This document shows, one piece after another, positions 34,201 through 43,778 of a DNA stretch of 64,000 nt. The notes under the pieces are model-generated. The model made no database searches and had not been told where the DNA came from. It was given only the letters and a program-made list of their open reading frames with translations. Made by a program: the position numbers and the translations under genes. Position 1 is the first letter of the stretch. Each line of letters begins with the position of its first letter. This DNA is from Sphingobacterium athyrii (GTDB lineage: Bacteria > Bacteroidota > Bacteroidia > Sphingobacteriales > Sphingobacteriaceae), in NCBI RefSeq assembly GCF_003071065.1, contig NZ_QCXX01000001.1, positions 678,971-742,970 of the forward strand, in the 5' to 3' direction.

Positions 34201-35022
34201 TTAAATCTCCTTCTCTTTTAGCCTTAAAAAGGCAAGCCCCCAGAACATCACTGTGAGCACTATTCCTGCAGCGGTGATTAAACCAAAAATGTGATAGACA
34301 TCTGACCAATAATTATCATCCATACGCTGCACGGTGTTCTCCGTTTGCGTTTTCATCAGGTACACAAAAAAGCATATCCAGATCACGCAGTAAAGAACGA
34401 GTGAGATGGCTGTTTTGATATATTGATAATTCTTAAAGACAATACCACCCAGTAAAAATACCCCATTCAACAAGAATGGTAAAAAACATAAATAAAAAAC
34501 TCCTCTTGGGTAATCCATACTAAAATAATATGACCAAAAATCCACGGTAACCTGCTCACCAAGCGAATTTACCTCGGTTCTTATGGCTGGGCCAAAGCCA
34601 CGTAAATAAGAGACAAAGGCCAAATCGATCAGGTAATAGATCAATAAGTAAGAACTGATGCTAACGACCACCGTATAGAAAATCCCCACCAGAAATTTTT
34701 CCAGTCGGGAGGCCGGTATCATCAATTCAAAAATTGCTTTTGTCTTGCTTCCGAGATCCGCAAAATAGCTACTCGAGATTACGGTCACAAAAAACATCCC
34801 TAAAACACAAAACAACGGTGATCTAAAGTTCAACACCGAATAAACTTGGACAGATTCAGTTTTTATATCATTATAATTTGCACCGATATTGAACGCATAA
34901 AAACAAAATATAATGCCTGCTATCACCCCAATTGCCATCAGATAAATTCGTCCAAAACCGATCCATTGCCTGCGGATCAGCGCAAAAAAACGGGCTGTAT
35001 TAAATAGGTTTGACATATTCAT
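34201..35022 (-). CDS. ABC transporter permease subunit
   Basis: About 273 residues with six predicted transmembrane helices and little similarity outside the hydrophobic regions. The start at 35022 (or the Met two codons later) is preferred to the upstream one at 35070, since the extra residues lie inside the ATPase reading frame and are basic, not membrane-like. The gene overlaps the end of the ATPase gene by about 20 bases, indicating coupled translation. With the ATPase it forms a type of exporter linked to antibiotic or envelope-stress response. Confidence 0.75.
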   Translation of the reverse strand: MNMSNLFNTARFFALIRRQWIGFGRIYLMAIGVIAGIIFCFYAFNIGANYNDIKTESVQVYSVLNFRSPLFCVLGMFFVTVISSSYFADLGSKTKAIFELMIPASRLEKFLVGIFYTVVVSISSYLLIYYLIDLAFVSYLRGFGPAIRTEVNSLGEQVTVDFWSYYFSMDYPRGVFYLCFLPFLLNGVFLLGGIVFKNYQYIKTAISLVLYCVIWICFFVYLMKTQTENTVQRMDDNYWSDVYHIFGLITAAGIVLTVMFWGLAFLRLKEKEI

Positions 35023-35851
35023 CGACGTTAATAAGATTTGTAATTTTTTCCTTCTGCGCCAATACGGCATTGAACAGCAACTCCAGATCTAGTTTGGAAT
35101 CCTCCCCCAGTGTATTTGGAAGAATCGCATTGAAACCTCCAAGCGCTTCTTCCGCATGGAGCACATCAAAAGACAGCTCTTTCATCTTTTTGAAACAGAG
35201 TTTATCAGTAATCAGGTTAATGGGTGCATTCAACGCAACCTTATGCTCATCAAGCAAAATGACCGCATCAATCAAGTTATCCAGATCACGCACCTGATGG
35301 GTCGAGATAATTACACAACGGTCGTCTGTAATAGCCGAAGCCATAATTTTACGAAATTGTGCCTTAGAGGGAATATCCAGACCATTTGTGGGCTCATCCA
35401 TGATAATGATTTTCGTATTGGAAGCCAAACCAAAGGAAATAATGTATTTTTTCTTCTGGCCATAGCTCATCTCCGCCAATTTTTGTTCCACCGGAATTTC
35501 AAACTCATTGATCAGGCGATAAAAATATTCTCGGTCAAAATTTGGATAAAAACCAGCATTGGCTTTTAAAAATTGTTCCGACTTTACTGCGGGCAAATAA
35601 AACTCCTCGGGAATAAAACTGATCTCCCGCAACAGCGAAGGTTCCCGTCGATTTGGGTTATGCCCCAAGACCTCGACATGCCCCGAAACAGGAAACACCA
35701 GACCGGCCATGTTCTTAAGCAAAGTAGACTTGCCCGCCCCATTCTTTCCAAGTAATCCGTAAATATGCCCCTGCTCCAATGTGAGATCCATATGAAGAAA
35801 GAGTGGTCTGGATTTACTATAACTGAAATTTAGATTTTGGATAGTAATCAT
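35000..35851 (-). CDS. ABC transporter ATP-binding protein
   Basis: 283-residue ATPase with Walker A GKNGAGKSTL (about 35-44), Q-loop region, signature EMSYGQKKKY, Walker B IIIMDEPTNGLD and the switch His in IISTHQ. The signature is SYGQ rather than the canonical LSGGQ, a variant seen in this subfamily. It heads a four-gene minus-strand unit (ATPase, permease, GntR, anchored protein). The most likely role is export of an envelope-active compound, as for YtrABC. Confidence 0.92.
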   Translation of the reverse strand: MITIQNLNFSYSKSRPLFLHMDLTLEQGHIYGLLGKNGAGKSTLLKNMAGLVFPVSGHVEVLGHNPNRREPSLLREISFIPEEFYLPAVKSEQFLKANAGFYPNFDREYFYRLINEFEIPVEQKLAEMSYGQKKKYIISFGLASNTKIIIMDEPTNGLDIPSKAQFRKIMASAITDDRCVIISTHQVRDLDNLIDAVILLDEHKVALNAPINLITDKLCFKKMKELSFDVLHAEEALGGFNAILPNTLGEDSKLDLELLFNAVLAQKEKITNLINVDEYVKPI

Positions 35852-35857
35852 ACTACT

Positions 35858-35875
35858 GTATTATTTAATTAATAC
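35858..35875. promoter_or_regulatory. Candidate GntR operator
   Basis: GTATTA and TAATAC arms with a 6-base spacer lie seven bases upstream of the ATPase start. Two ACACTAAT direct repeats follow nearby (35874-35895 region), and on the minus strand TTTG with TATATTAG could supply a promoter overlapping this site. An operator for the operon's own GntR repressor is the simplest reading. Confidence 0.5.
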
Positions 35876-36584
35876 ACTAATATAGACACTAATTTCCCAA
35901 GTTTCCAAAAATTATTTTAAAAAAAATAACGCTTTCAAAGTTTAAGGGGATCGATGGCGTACTTCCTATAAAACCCAAACTCACGAAGAAAAAACAAAAC
36001 AAATACTTTATATAAAACAATTTATAACAATGAATAATAATGTATTAAATATTAACATTGCGAAATTCATAATGAAAAAAATAGAATAATCACACTTGAT
36101 TTGGCTTACGAGCTAAAGTACATTCATCGAAAAAAAACTCATATAAACCCCGTAGAAAGCGTTCGTATTTTTTTCAACAAAACACCCACATGCGTACTAA
36201 AAATAGCTTAAAACGCTTAAAAAGCACGTAAAACAGCCATAAACACCTCAACCCTGTCTCCTTAGTTACAATTTGAGATATTCAATAGGAATTTTGAGTC
36301 GAACCGTTCAATTTGCAAATACAAAAAACACATTTGTAAGCCAAAAAACGACATTAACCTTAAGTTAATAGGAGGCACTATTAAAATTTAAAAAATTAAA
36401 AATCAAATGAATAAAAAGATTATATAAACATAAAAATCACCATACATCTATCCTATTTACTTCCCTATTTCTTCGACCAATGTTAACACCGGACACACGC
36501 TTTATTTCTCAGACCGATCTATTTACCGCGGTTAAATTCGGACTACTGATGTGATTTTTTTCATTTTATACGCATCTTTGCCAT
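35876..36584. other. Long AT-rich intergenic region
   Basis: About 700 bases with no credible gene in any frame. It separates two divergent units and contains only short AT-rich dyads, for example TTAACCTTAAGTTAA near 36356, and a possible weak promoter (CATCTTTG) just before 36585. I see no RNA gene or repeat that explains the length. Confidence 0.4.
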
Positions 36585-37061
36585 GTGATGACTTCGATTT
36601 ACCCTTTCATTTTGGCACTGCATTCCACCTGGCGATGGATTGTTTTGATTATTTTTATAAGTAGTTTACTACGTTTTACTTATCAAAAAAAGAACAAGCG
36701 TAGCTTCACCCCTACTGATAATCTCCTAAAAAATTCGGTTATTTTCACGTTTTATACACAGGCATTATTGGGTATCATACTCTACATATTAAGTCCGATC
36801 ACACAGTATTTTCTGACTCATTTTAACACAGCCGTACACTTGAGACAGATTCGTTTTTTTGGAATGGAGCATAGCAGTATGATGCTTCTCGCGGGCATAT
36901 TTCTACTCATCGGTAGTCTAAAAAGCAAAAACGCCGATACGGATGATCGACGTTTTAAAATACTATTAATCTGGTTTGGCCTTGCTTTACTGATTGCCCT
37001 GAGTTCTATCCCCTGGGAATTTTCCCCGTTGACCAGCAGACCAAGCTTCCGTTCGTTTTGA
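36585..37061 (+). CDS. Small integral membrane protein, possible b-type heme binding
   Basis: 158 residues with four predicted transmembrane helices. Two histidines sit on helices at LALHSTWRWIVL and GMEHSSMMLL, the position expected of heme ligands, and related Bacteroidota proteins are often labelled cytochrome b. This is a weak assignment. It ends at the base before the convergent hydratase gene, with no terminator between them. Confidence 0.6.
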   Translation: MMTSIYPFILALHSTWRWIVLIIFISSLLRFTYQKKNKRSFTPTDNLLKNSVIFTFYTQALLGIILYILSPITQYFLTHFNTAVHLRQIRFFGMEHSSMMLLAGIFLLIGSLKSKNADTDDRRFKILLIWFGLALLIALSSIPWEFSPLTSRPSFRSF

Positions 37062-37838
37062 TTAGCTATTCTTCCAATGCCCTTTTCGTTTATCGCGCAT
37101 TGCTGCCATTCCTTCCTGGAAATCGGCTGTCTCGCGAAGCTTGGCGAGCTCATCCAGCAGAAAGGCATAGTTATCCGCCTGCGGATTTTTTTTCAAGTGA
37201 CGAAGCGCCTCAAAACCCCTTGAAATAGCCAAGGGTGCATTCGCTACAATAGCGTCTTTCAAGACTTCCAATTCAGCTTCCCCAGGTTCCAAAACTGCAT
37301 ACAGCAACTGCTTTTCCAAGGCTTCCGCGGCGGAGAAGGATCCCCCACGGATACAAAGGTCCATTGCTCTCCTTTCGGGCATATATTCTAGCAGCAAAGC
37401 CAGCACCTGAAATGGAAAAAGCCCAATCTTCACTTCAGGCAGTGTAAACCGCACATCTGGCGTAGCAAACAAATACGTACAGGACAGTGCTATCAAAAAT
37501 CCGCCCGCAATAACGTCACCCCGAACCACACAAATGGATGGCTTATTTAGCTGCGCAAACAATTCGGCCAGCGACTTCCCTACTTTTGGAATACCGGGAT
37601 TTCCGATATCTACCGTAGGATCTTCGAAAGCCTTTAAATCCATCCCTGCGCAAAATACCGGCCCCTCAGCTTCGACCTGTACCAAACGAACCTCTGGATC
37701 ACTGTTAGCGACTTCCAGGGCGTAAGCAATCTCACTGACCATTGTTGGACTAAAGGCATTCCTTTTCTCTGGCCGGGCAAGGATCAATATAAATACATGC
37801 TGTTCGCGACGTATCTTTATGAAGTTTAATTTTTCCAT
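37062..37838 (-). CDS. Enoyl-CoA hydratase/isomerase family protein
   Basis: 258-residue crotonase-fold enzyme. The oxyanion-hole region is GPVFCAGMDLKAFED and a second glycine-rich turn is VVRGDVIAGGFLIALSC, followed by TLPEVKIGLFPF where one catalytic Glu is expected. With the lyase, dehydrogenase and carboxylase genes beside it, a 3-methylglutaconyl-CoA hydratase role in leucine breakdown fits. It is the last gene of the minus-strand unit, 7 bases after the lyase gene. Confidence 0.85.
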   Translation of the reverse strand: MEKLNFIKIRREQHVFILILARPEKRNAFSPTMVSEIAYALEVANSDPEVRLVQVEAEGPVFCAGMDLKAFEDPTVDIGNPGIPKVGKSLAELFAQLNKPSICVVRGDVIAGGFLIALSCTYLFATPDVRFTLPEVKIGLFPFQVLALLLEYMPERRAMDLCIRGGSFSAAEALEKQLLYAVLEPGEAELEVLKDAIVANAPLAISRGFEALRHLKKNPQADNYAFLLDELAKLRETADFQEGMAAMRDKRKGHWKNS

Positions 37839-37845
37839 GATTTAT

Positions 37846-38685
37846 CTACAAGATCATTTGTCTGAAACTGTCTTCCAAGCGTGCTCTTTCGGTCAGGCTA
37901 CCTCGACCGAAAAGATCCAGTAAAATTTCAGAAGGGATATTTCCAACCAGGTCATCTTTGGCAAAAGGGCATCCACCATATCCTAATAAGGCCCCTTCAA
38001 ACTTACGGCAACCGGCATCATAGGCCGCACGAACCTTCGCAAGACTATCTTCCCGTTTTGCGTGAAAATGTGCACCAATGGCTAACTGCGGATATCGCGT
38101 CCGAACAAGACCATAGAGATCGGTAATCTGTGCCGCATTCGCCTCAGAAGTTGTATCCGCCAAGGAGAATTCCGTAATACCAAACTGCATGAGCTTATCA
38201 ATCCATTCCTCAACCAGTACCGCAGACCAAGGATCGTTATATGGATTGCCAAACGCCATACTGATGTAGACGACCAGTACCTTGCCATGGGCATCAGCCA
38301 ATGCCTTCATTTCCTTCAATTGCTGATAAGATTCTTCCAGTCCTTTATTCGTATTCCGCAACTGAAAGGTTTCTGATATCGAAAATGGGTAACCTATCAA
38401 ATCTATTTTTGCCTCCTGAACGGCATCCTGAACTCCCCTCAGGTTGGCGACTATTGCCAATAACTTTACGCGATCATCTTTTTTAACTCCGGCCAGCACT
38501 TCTTTGGTGTCAGCCAACTGGGGTACTGCCTTCGGAGAAACAAAGGAGCCAAAATCTATCACATCAAACAGACCACTCTCAATCAACCTATTGATATGTT
38601 TAATTTTCTTATCCGTTGCAATAAAATTATGCAATCCCTGTATAGCATCCCGCGGACAATCGACCAATACAACCTGATCTTTCAT
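37846..38685 (-). CDS. Hydroxymethylglutaryl-CoA lyase-like protein
   Basis: 279-residue TIM-barrel lyase of the HMGL family. DCPRDAIQG near the N-terminus carries the catalytic Arg-Asp, GAHFHAKRED holds the metal-binding His pair, and GALLGYGGCPFA contains the active-site Cys. The usual 'EVGPRDGLQ' is replaced by 'LVDCPRDAIQG', so the family branch is divergent. HMG-CoA lyase cleaves HMG-CoA to acetyl-CoA and acetoacetate in leucine degradation. Nine bases after the dehydrogenase gene. Confidence 0.82.
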   Translation of the reverse strand: MKDQVVLVDCPRDAIQGLHNFIATDKKIKHINRLIESGLFDVIDFGSFVSPKAVPQLADTKEVLAGVKKDDRVKLLAIVANLRGVQDAVQEAKIDLIGYPFSISETFQLRNTNKGLEESYQQLKEMKALADAHGKVLVVYISMAFGNPYNDPWSAVLVEEWIDKLMQFGITEFSLADTTSEANAAQITDLYGLVRTRYPQLAIGAHFHAKREDSLAKVRAAYDAGCRKFEGALLGYGGCPFAKDDLVGNIPSEILLDLFGRGSLTERARLEDSFRQMIL

Positions 38686-38694
38686 ACGGTATAA

Positions 38695-39846
38695 TTAAAT
38701 ATCTTTTTCAATTTCCCGGGCAATCACCATCTTTTGAATGCTGGAAGTCCCCTCTCCTATTGTACAGAGTTTGGCATCGCGAAAGAACTTCTCTGCGGGA
38801 TAATCTTTCGTAAACCCATACCCTCCAAAAATCTGCACAGCTTCATTGGAAACGCTTACTGCTGCCTCCGAAGCATATAATTTGGCCATTGCACCAATTT
38901 TAGACACACGTTCGCCATGATCTTTGAGATAACCAGCCTGACGGGTCAGTAGTTCACTGGCCTCCACTTGAGTAGCCATATCTGCCAAGGCAAATGAAAC
39001 GGCCTGAAAGTCGTAAATCTTCTTTCCAAATTGCTCTCTTTCATGTGCATATTTTAGCGCACATTCATAGGCTCCCCGGGCAATACCCAGCGAAAGCGCC
39101 GCAATAGAGATCCTACCACCGTCTAAAAGTTTCAATGCCTGCACAAATCCTTGCCCCTCCTCACCAATCAGCTGATCGCGGTGTATTCTACAGTTGTCAA
39201 AAAACAGACATGCCGTTTCTGAAGCACGCATGCCTAATTTATTCTCCTTTTTTCCTGCCGTAAAGCCAGGAGTGTCTTTTTCAACGATAAATGCAGACAT
39301 TCCCTTTTTATCGCCCTTTTCCCCCGTGCGTGCAATCACAACGGCAACACTCGAGCTAATGGCGTGCGTAATAAAATTCTTTGAACCATTCAACACATAG
39401 TAATCCCCATCCCTTTCGGCAAAGGTGGTCATACCACCGGCATCCGAACCGGACCCCGTTTCCGTAAGTCCCCAGGCACCGATCCATTCTGCTGTAGCCA
39501 GCTTTGGAAGATAACGTCGCTTCTGGTCTTCATTGGCAAAACTCAAAATATGATTGGTACATAAGGAGTTATGCGCCGCAACCGAAAGTCCAATCGATCC
39601 ACAAACTTTGGAGATTTCATCCAACACCGTGATATACTCCTGATACCCCAGGCCCGAACCTCCGTATTCCTCGGGAACGATAACGCCCATGAAACCATGT
39701 TCACCTAATTTTTTAAAAACTTCTATTGGAAATATCTGGGCTTCGTCCCATTCCATCACATAAGGTTTGATATGATGCTGTGCAAAATCACGTGCACTTT
39801 GTCTGATCATATCCATTTGTTGTTTATTTTCAATAAACATAAGCAT
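38695..39846 (-). CDS. Acyl-CoA dehydrogenase
   Basis: 383-residue FAD enzyme: N-terminal helices, FAD-contacting [14 protein letters not shown], middle beta domain and C-terminal [19 protein letters not shown]. The motif near residue 370 is GEGTSSIQK, with Glu at the catalytic place used by medium/short-chain and branched-chain enzymes, whereas isovaleryl-CoA dehydrogenases have GAGTSE there. So leucine-pathway position is suggestive, but the enzyme may prefer other acyl-CoAs. First gene of the minus-strand unit, divergent from the carboxylase gene 147 bases away. Confidence 0.9.
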   Translation of the reverse strand: MLMFIENKQQMDMIRQSARDFAQHHIKPYVMEWDEAQIFPIEVFKKLGEHGFMGVIVPEEYGGSGLGYQEYITVLDEISKVCGSIGLSVAAHNSLCTNHILSFANEDQKRRYLPKLATAEWIGAWGLTETGSGSDAGGMTTFAERDGDYYVLNGSKNFITHAISSSVAVVIARTGEKGDKKGMSAFIVEKDTPGFTAGKKENKLGMRASETACLFFDNCRIHRDQLIGEEGQGFVQALKLLDGGRISIAALSLGIARGAYECALKYAHEREQFGKKIYDFQAVSFALADMATQVEASELLTRQAGYLKDHGERVSKIGAMAKLYASEAAVSVSNEAVQIFGGYGFTKDYPAEKFFRDAKLCTIGEGTSSIQKMVIAREIEKDI

Positions 39847-39993
39847 GAATATTAAATTTACAATCGGTAATACAATTCAAATATATCAAAATATTTAGGA
39901 ATAAAATTGCAAATATTCTAAAATTTTATTTTAAATTTATCTAAAAATAAGAAATTCTTAATTATATCGCTTTTTAAACCAGAATTATAAACT

Positions 39994-41601
39994 ATGAAGG
40001 AGCTGCTCGCATTACTTCACCAAAAAAGAGAAAATCTAAAGCTCGGTGGTGGCATCGATAAAATCAAAAAACTAAAAGAAAAAGGTAAACTGTCGGCTTG
40101 GGAAAGAATAACCTACTTACTGGATGCTGACCGCGAGTATCTTGAGATTGGCATGTTTGCAGGAGAAGGTATGTATGTTGAGCATGGCGGATGTACCAAT
40201 GCAGGCTGTGCCGCCGTGATAGGTTACGTTAAATCCAAACTTTGTGTTATCGTCTCAAACGATGCGACCGTCAAAGCCGGAGCTTGGTTTCCCATTTCAG
40301 CCAAGAAAAATCTGCGCGCACAGGAAATCGCCATGGAAAATAATCTTCCGATTATCTATCTCGTGGATTCCGCGGGTGTCTTCCTTCCGATGCAGGATGA
40401 AATTTTCCCTGACAAAGAACACTTTGGGCGGATATTTCGCAATAATGCGCGTATGTCCTCCATGGGCATTCCGCAGATTGCCGCTATTATGGGTAGCTGC
40501 GTCGCTGGAGGAGCCTATTTACCCATCATGTCGGACTACGCTTTCATCGTCGAAGGTACTGGATCGGTCTTCTTAGCCGGCCCTTATCTGGTTAAATCGG
40601 CTATCGGTGAAACCGTAGATGCAGAGACACTGGGTGGAGCTTCCACACATTCTGAAATATCGGGTGTTACAGATAATAAGTTCCCCGACGACCAGAGTTG
40701 TCTTACAGCCATTAAAAATGTTATTGACAAAATCGGTGGTCATGCAAAAGCGAACTTCAACCGAAAGGAAAGCCTTCCGCCAAAAACAGATCCCGAAAAA
40801 ATTATAGAAATTCTTCCGGAGGACCGCACCAAACCCTATCGGATGCAAGATATTCTCGAGGCAATTGTTGATGCGGACACACTGGAGGAGTATAAACCCG
40901 ATTATGGTAAAACAATTGTCTGTGCGCTTGCACGTGTAGATGGCTGGGCAGTAGGTATTGTCGCCAACCAACGGGAGATTATCAAAGCTAAGAAACCCGG
41001 TAATGCGATAGAAATGCAAATGGGTGGTGTTATTTATAGTGACTCAGCAGACAAAGCTGCACGCTTTATTATGAACTGCAACCAGCAAAATATACCCCTT
41101 GTCTTCTTTCAGGATGTCACTGGATTTATGGTCGGCAGTCGGTCCGAGCAAGGCGGAATCATTAAAGATGGTGCTAAAATGGTCAACGCGATGGCAAATT
41201 CCGTTGTCCCTAAATTTACTTTCATCGTAGGCAATAGCTATGGCGCGGGAAATTATGCCATGTGCGGGAAGGCCTATGATCCACGCTTGATCTACGCCTG
41301 GCCAACGGCCCAAATGGCTGTCATGAGCGGTGCTGCAGCTGGTAAAACGTTATTTCAAATTCAGGAATCAGCATTAAAAGCCAAAGGGAAAGAAATCAAT
41401 GAAGAAGAAAAAAACAGCCTTCTCAAGTCTATCGAAGATCGATATAATGAACAATTAAGTCCTTATTATGCTGCTGCCAGGCTCTGGGTGGACGGCATTA
41501 TCGCACCGCAGGAAACCCGAAAGGTAATCAGCATGGGCATAGAAGCCGCTAATGAAAAACCTATAGTCGAGCGGTATAACGTCGGTGTAATTCAGGTATA
41601 A
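39994..41601 (+). CDS. Acyl-CoA carboxylase beta subunit (methylcrotonyl-CoA carboxylase type)
   Basis: 535-residue carboxyltransferase. Typical blocks are VVSNDATVKAGAWFPISAKK, AIMGSCVAGGAYLPIMSDYAF, FLAGPYLVKSAIGE and GNSYGAGNYAMCGKAYDPR in the C-terminal domain, cited in part. It carries the carboxyltransferase activity; the biotin carboxylase/carrier subunit is not in this window. Neighbouring dehydrogenase, hydratase and lyase genes make 3-methylcrotonyl-CoA the best substrate guess, though propionyl-CoA is possible. It has its own transcription unit ended by the terminator at 41651. Confidence 0.92.
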   Translation: MKELLALLHQKRENLKLGGGIDKIKKLKEKGKLSAWERITYLLDADREYLEIGMFAGEGMYVEHGGCTNAGCAAVIGYVKSKLCVIVSNDATVKAGAWFPISAKKNLRAQEIAMENNLPIIYLVDSAGVFLPMQDEIFPDKEHFGRIFRNNARMSSMGIPQIAAIMGSCVAGGAYLPIMSDYAFIVEGTGSVFLAGPYLVKSAIGETVDAETLGGASTHSEISGVTDNKFPDDQSCLTAIKNVIDKIGGHAKANFNRKESLPPKTDPEKIIEILPEDRTKPYRMQDILEAIVDADTLEEYKPDYGKTIVCALARVDGWAVGIVANQREIIKAKKPGNAIEMQMGGVIYSDSADKAARFIMNCNQQNIPLVFFQDVTGFMVGSRSEQGGIIKDGAKMVNAMANSVVPKFTFIVGNSYGAGNYAMCGKAYDPRLIYAWPTAQMAVMSGAAAGKTLFQIQESALKAKGKEINEEEKNSLLKSIEDRYNEQLSPYYAAARLWVDGIIAPQETRKVISMGIEAANEKPIVERYNVGVIQV

Positions 41602-41650
41602 CTATAATACAAAAAACGTGCAGAAGATAATAGCTGCCCTAGTAATTAAT

Positions 41651-41689
41651 AGCCCTCCTATATCATTCGATACAGGAGGGCTTTATTTA
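41651..41689 (+). terminator. Terminator after the carboxylase gene
   Basis: AGCCCTCCT (41651-41659) pairs with AGGAGGGCT (41674-41682), followed by a short TTTATTT tract. Confidence 0.75.
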
Positions 41690-41812
41690 AAGGGTTCCAC
41701 AAACCTTTTATTGTTTATATCTTCGCCATGTTTTACTGATGATTTCAAAATCAGCCAGCCCCCACTTTGTTTTACTGTGCTGCAAATCCATTTAATTGTA
41801 GCATTTTTTTAC

Positions 41813-42472
41813 TTAAAAAACCATTTCGGGTATATTTTCATCGGCAATTAATTTTCCAGCGGTTGCAGTTCTTATTTCATCAACACTTACACCTGGAGCT
41901 CTTTCTAAAAGCTGGAAACCTCCCTCTGGTAGAATTTCGTAAACGCCTAATTCAGTGACAATTTTTTTTATGCACTTTACGCCTGTTAATGGAAGTGTAC
42001 ATTCGGGGAGAAGTTTGCTTTCACCACTTTTATTAACTTGTTGCATGGCAACGATAATATTTTTGGCAGAGGCGACAAGATCCATCGCACCACCCATTCC
42101 TTTTACCATTTTTCCCGGGATCTTCCAATTAGCGATATCACCGTTTTCGGAAACTTCCATAGCACCTAAAATGGTTAAATCTACTTTTTGGGCTCTAATC
42201 ATCCCAAAACTTAGCGCTGAATCGAAAACTGCCGAACCTGGCAATGTGGTAATGGTTTGCTTGCCCGCATTAATCAAATCTGGATCTTCACTGCCTTCAA
42301 AAGGAAAAGGCCCCATCCCCAGAAGTCCATTCTCGGATTGCAAAACCACATTAACGCCTTCTGGAATGTAATTAGCTACCAAAGTTGGAATTCCTATACC
42401 TAGGTTAACGTAACTATTATTTTTAATTTCTTTTGCAATACGTTGTGCAATTTGTTCTTTAGATAGTGCCAT
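41813..42472 (-). CDS. 3-oxoacid CoA-transferase subunit B
   Basis: 219 residues of the SCOT/AtoA family. The catalytic Glu lies in the conserved ENGLLGMGPFP motif near residue 47, preceded by VNLGIGIPTLVANYIP. With subunit A it transfers CoA from succinyl-CoA to acetoacetate, making acetoacetyl-CoA for thiolysis. It is separated from subunit A by only three bases. Gene order A then B is usual. This activity completes the use of acetoacetate made by the lyase encoded 4 kb away. Confidence 0.93.
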   Translation of the reverse strand: MALSKEQIAQRIAKEIKNNSYVNLGIGIPTLVANYIPEGVNVVLQSENGLLGMGPFPFEGSEDPDLINAGKQTITTLPGSAVFDSALSFGMIRAQKVDLTILGAMEVSENGDIANWKIPGKMVKGMGGAMDLVASAKNIIVAMQQVNKSGESKLLPECTLPLTGVKCIKKIVTELGVYEILPEGGFQLLERAPGVSVDEIRTATAGKLIADENIPEMVF

Positions 42473-42475
42473 AAT

Positions 42476-43177
42476 TTAGTTTTTAGGTCTTACGGTTCTT
42501 TGCTCGATTCTCTTTTCGTAATGTTCTCCCTGAAAAATTCTGTGAACATAAATTCCTGGAGTATGAATTTCGTCTGGATTTAGTTCGCCAATCTCTACCA
42601 ATTCTTCAACTTCGGCAATGGTTATTTTACCAGCCATAGCCATTACAGGATTAAAGTTTCTAGCTGTAGAACGAAAGATAAGATTGCCTGCTTTGTCGCC
42701 TTTCCACGCTTTAACAATAGCAAAATCGGCATCGAAAGCATATTCCAAAAGATAATCTTTGCCTTTAAAGTTTCTCACTTCTTTGCCCTCACCTATTTCG
42801 GTTCCAACGCCTGCTGGCGTATAAATGGCAGGCATCCCGTACCCTGCAGCCATACAACGTGTCGCCAAAGTCCCTTGCGGGATTAGTTCTACTTCCAATT
42901 CTCCACTTAGAAGTTGCCTTTCGAATTCGGCGTTTTCGCCAACGTAAGATGAAATCATTTTTTTGATTTGCTTTTTTTGTAAAAGTAAGCCTAAACCAAA
43001 ATTATCCACACCCGCATTATTAGAAATACAGGTTAAATCTTTCACTTCTTTTTTTACCAGCTCGGCAATAGAATTTTCGGGAATGCCACAAAGCCCGAAG
43101 CCACCTAACATTATGGTCATTCCGTCTTCGATGCCATCGCAGGCTTCTTGTACATTTTTTACTGTTTTATCTATCAT
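42476..43177 (-). CDS. 3-oxoacid CoA-transferase subunit A
   Basis: 233 residues of the SCOT/AtoD family with the CoA-binding glycine loop [17 protein letters not shown], cited as [10 protein letters not shown], and conserved [15 protein letters not shown]. It pairs with subunit B directly downstream. Upstream lies a truncated acetoacetyl-CoA synthetase fragment, which carried the ATP-dependent version of the same step. No terminator separates the fragment from this gene. Confidence 0.92.
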   Translation of the reverse strand: MIDKTVKNVQEACDGIEDGMTIMLGGFGLCGIPENSIAELVKKEVKDLTCISNNAGVDNFGLGLLLQKKQIKKMISSYVGENAEFERQLLSGELEVELIPQGTLATRCMAAGYGMPAIYTPAGVGTEIGEGKEVRNFKGKDYLLEYAFDADFAIVKAWKGDKAGNLIFRSTARNFNPVMAMAGKITIAEVEELVEIGELNPDEIHTPGIYVHRIFQGEHYEKRIEQRTVRPKN

Positions 43178-43324
43178 TATTAGCGTTATTTGGTTAAAAG
43201 TATCTCAAACTGATGTTTGGTTTTATCATTAATAGGATTTCCTAAATCAACTGAATACATTAGGCCACATCTCCTTTGCTCACCATCTCCACCGTCGTAT
43301 GCATGTAGCGTAATGGTGGTGAAA

Positions 43325-43612
43325 TTAACGATGAAGGAACCCATAGGAATGGGCAAATGTGTTGGTATCTGTACCCGTTTCACGGCGAAACACATGCTCT
43401 GCGTAGTTTAACGTCGCTCCACTGAACCATTTCGTTCCGATAAAACTAGCGCTGCCCGCGGGGCGGGTTAATATATGTGCGGTTGACCATCCCCAGAGCT
43501 CGTGATAAGACGCAAAGGATAATTGATATCGCTGTTCGACATACTGTTTGAATCTATTGATCTCCGATTGAGATTGCTGCTCTTCTGTCGGGCTCCAGAG
43601 TAATTTTCCCAT
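43325..43612 (-). pseudogene. Acetoacetyl-CoA synthetase remnant
   Basis: About the first 95 codons of an acetoacetate-CoA ligase (intact enzymes are about 650 residues) survive. MGKLLWSPTEEQ and YHELWGWSTAHI match the family N-terminus, and KWFSGATLNYAEHVFRRETGT matches the next conserved block, cited in part. Between them some 20 residues of the normal spacing are missing, and after ETGTD the frame runs into unrelated codons and a stop. No AMP-binding domain exists. It is therefore a decayed N-terminal fragment, not a gene. Confidence 0.75.
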
Positions 43613-43778
43613 AATAGTTGGATATAAAAAACGGTTATATCCAAACTTAGCTAAATTTGCTTTGAAATGCAATTTTATTTGGACTCAAACAGAACAAATA
43701 GACAACATCAATTACTTTATTGAAATATTATTCTGAAATACCCGCAGTTCATCAAATAAACGAGGTAAAGATCCCCCT

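Noticed and set aside
43186..43395. 69-codon frame after the acetoacetyl-CoA synthetase remnant
   Set aside because: No resemblance to the synthetase C-terminus or any family; treated as non-coding.
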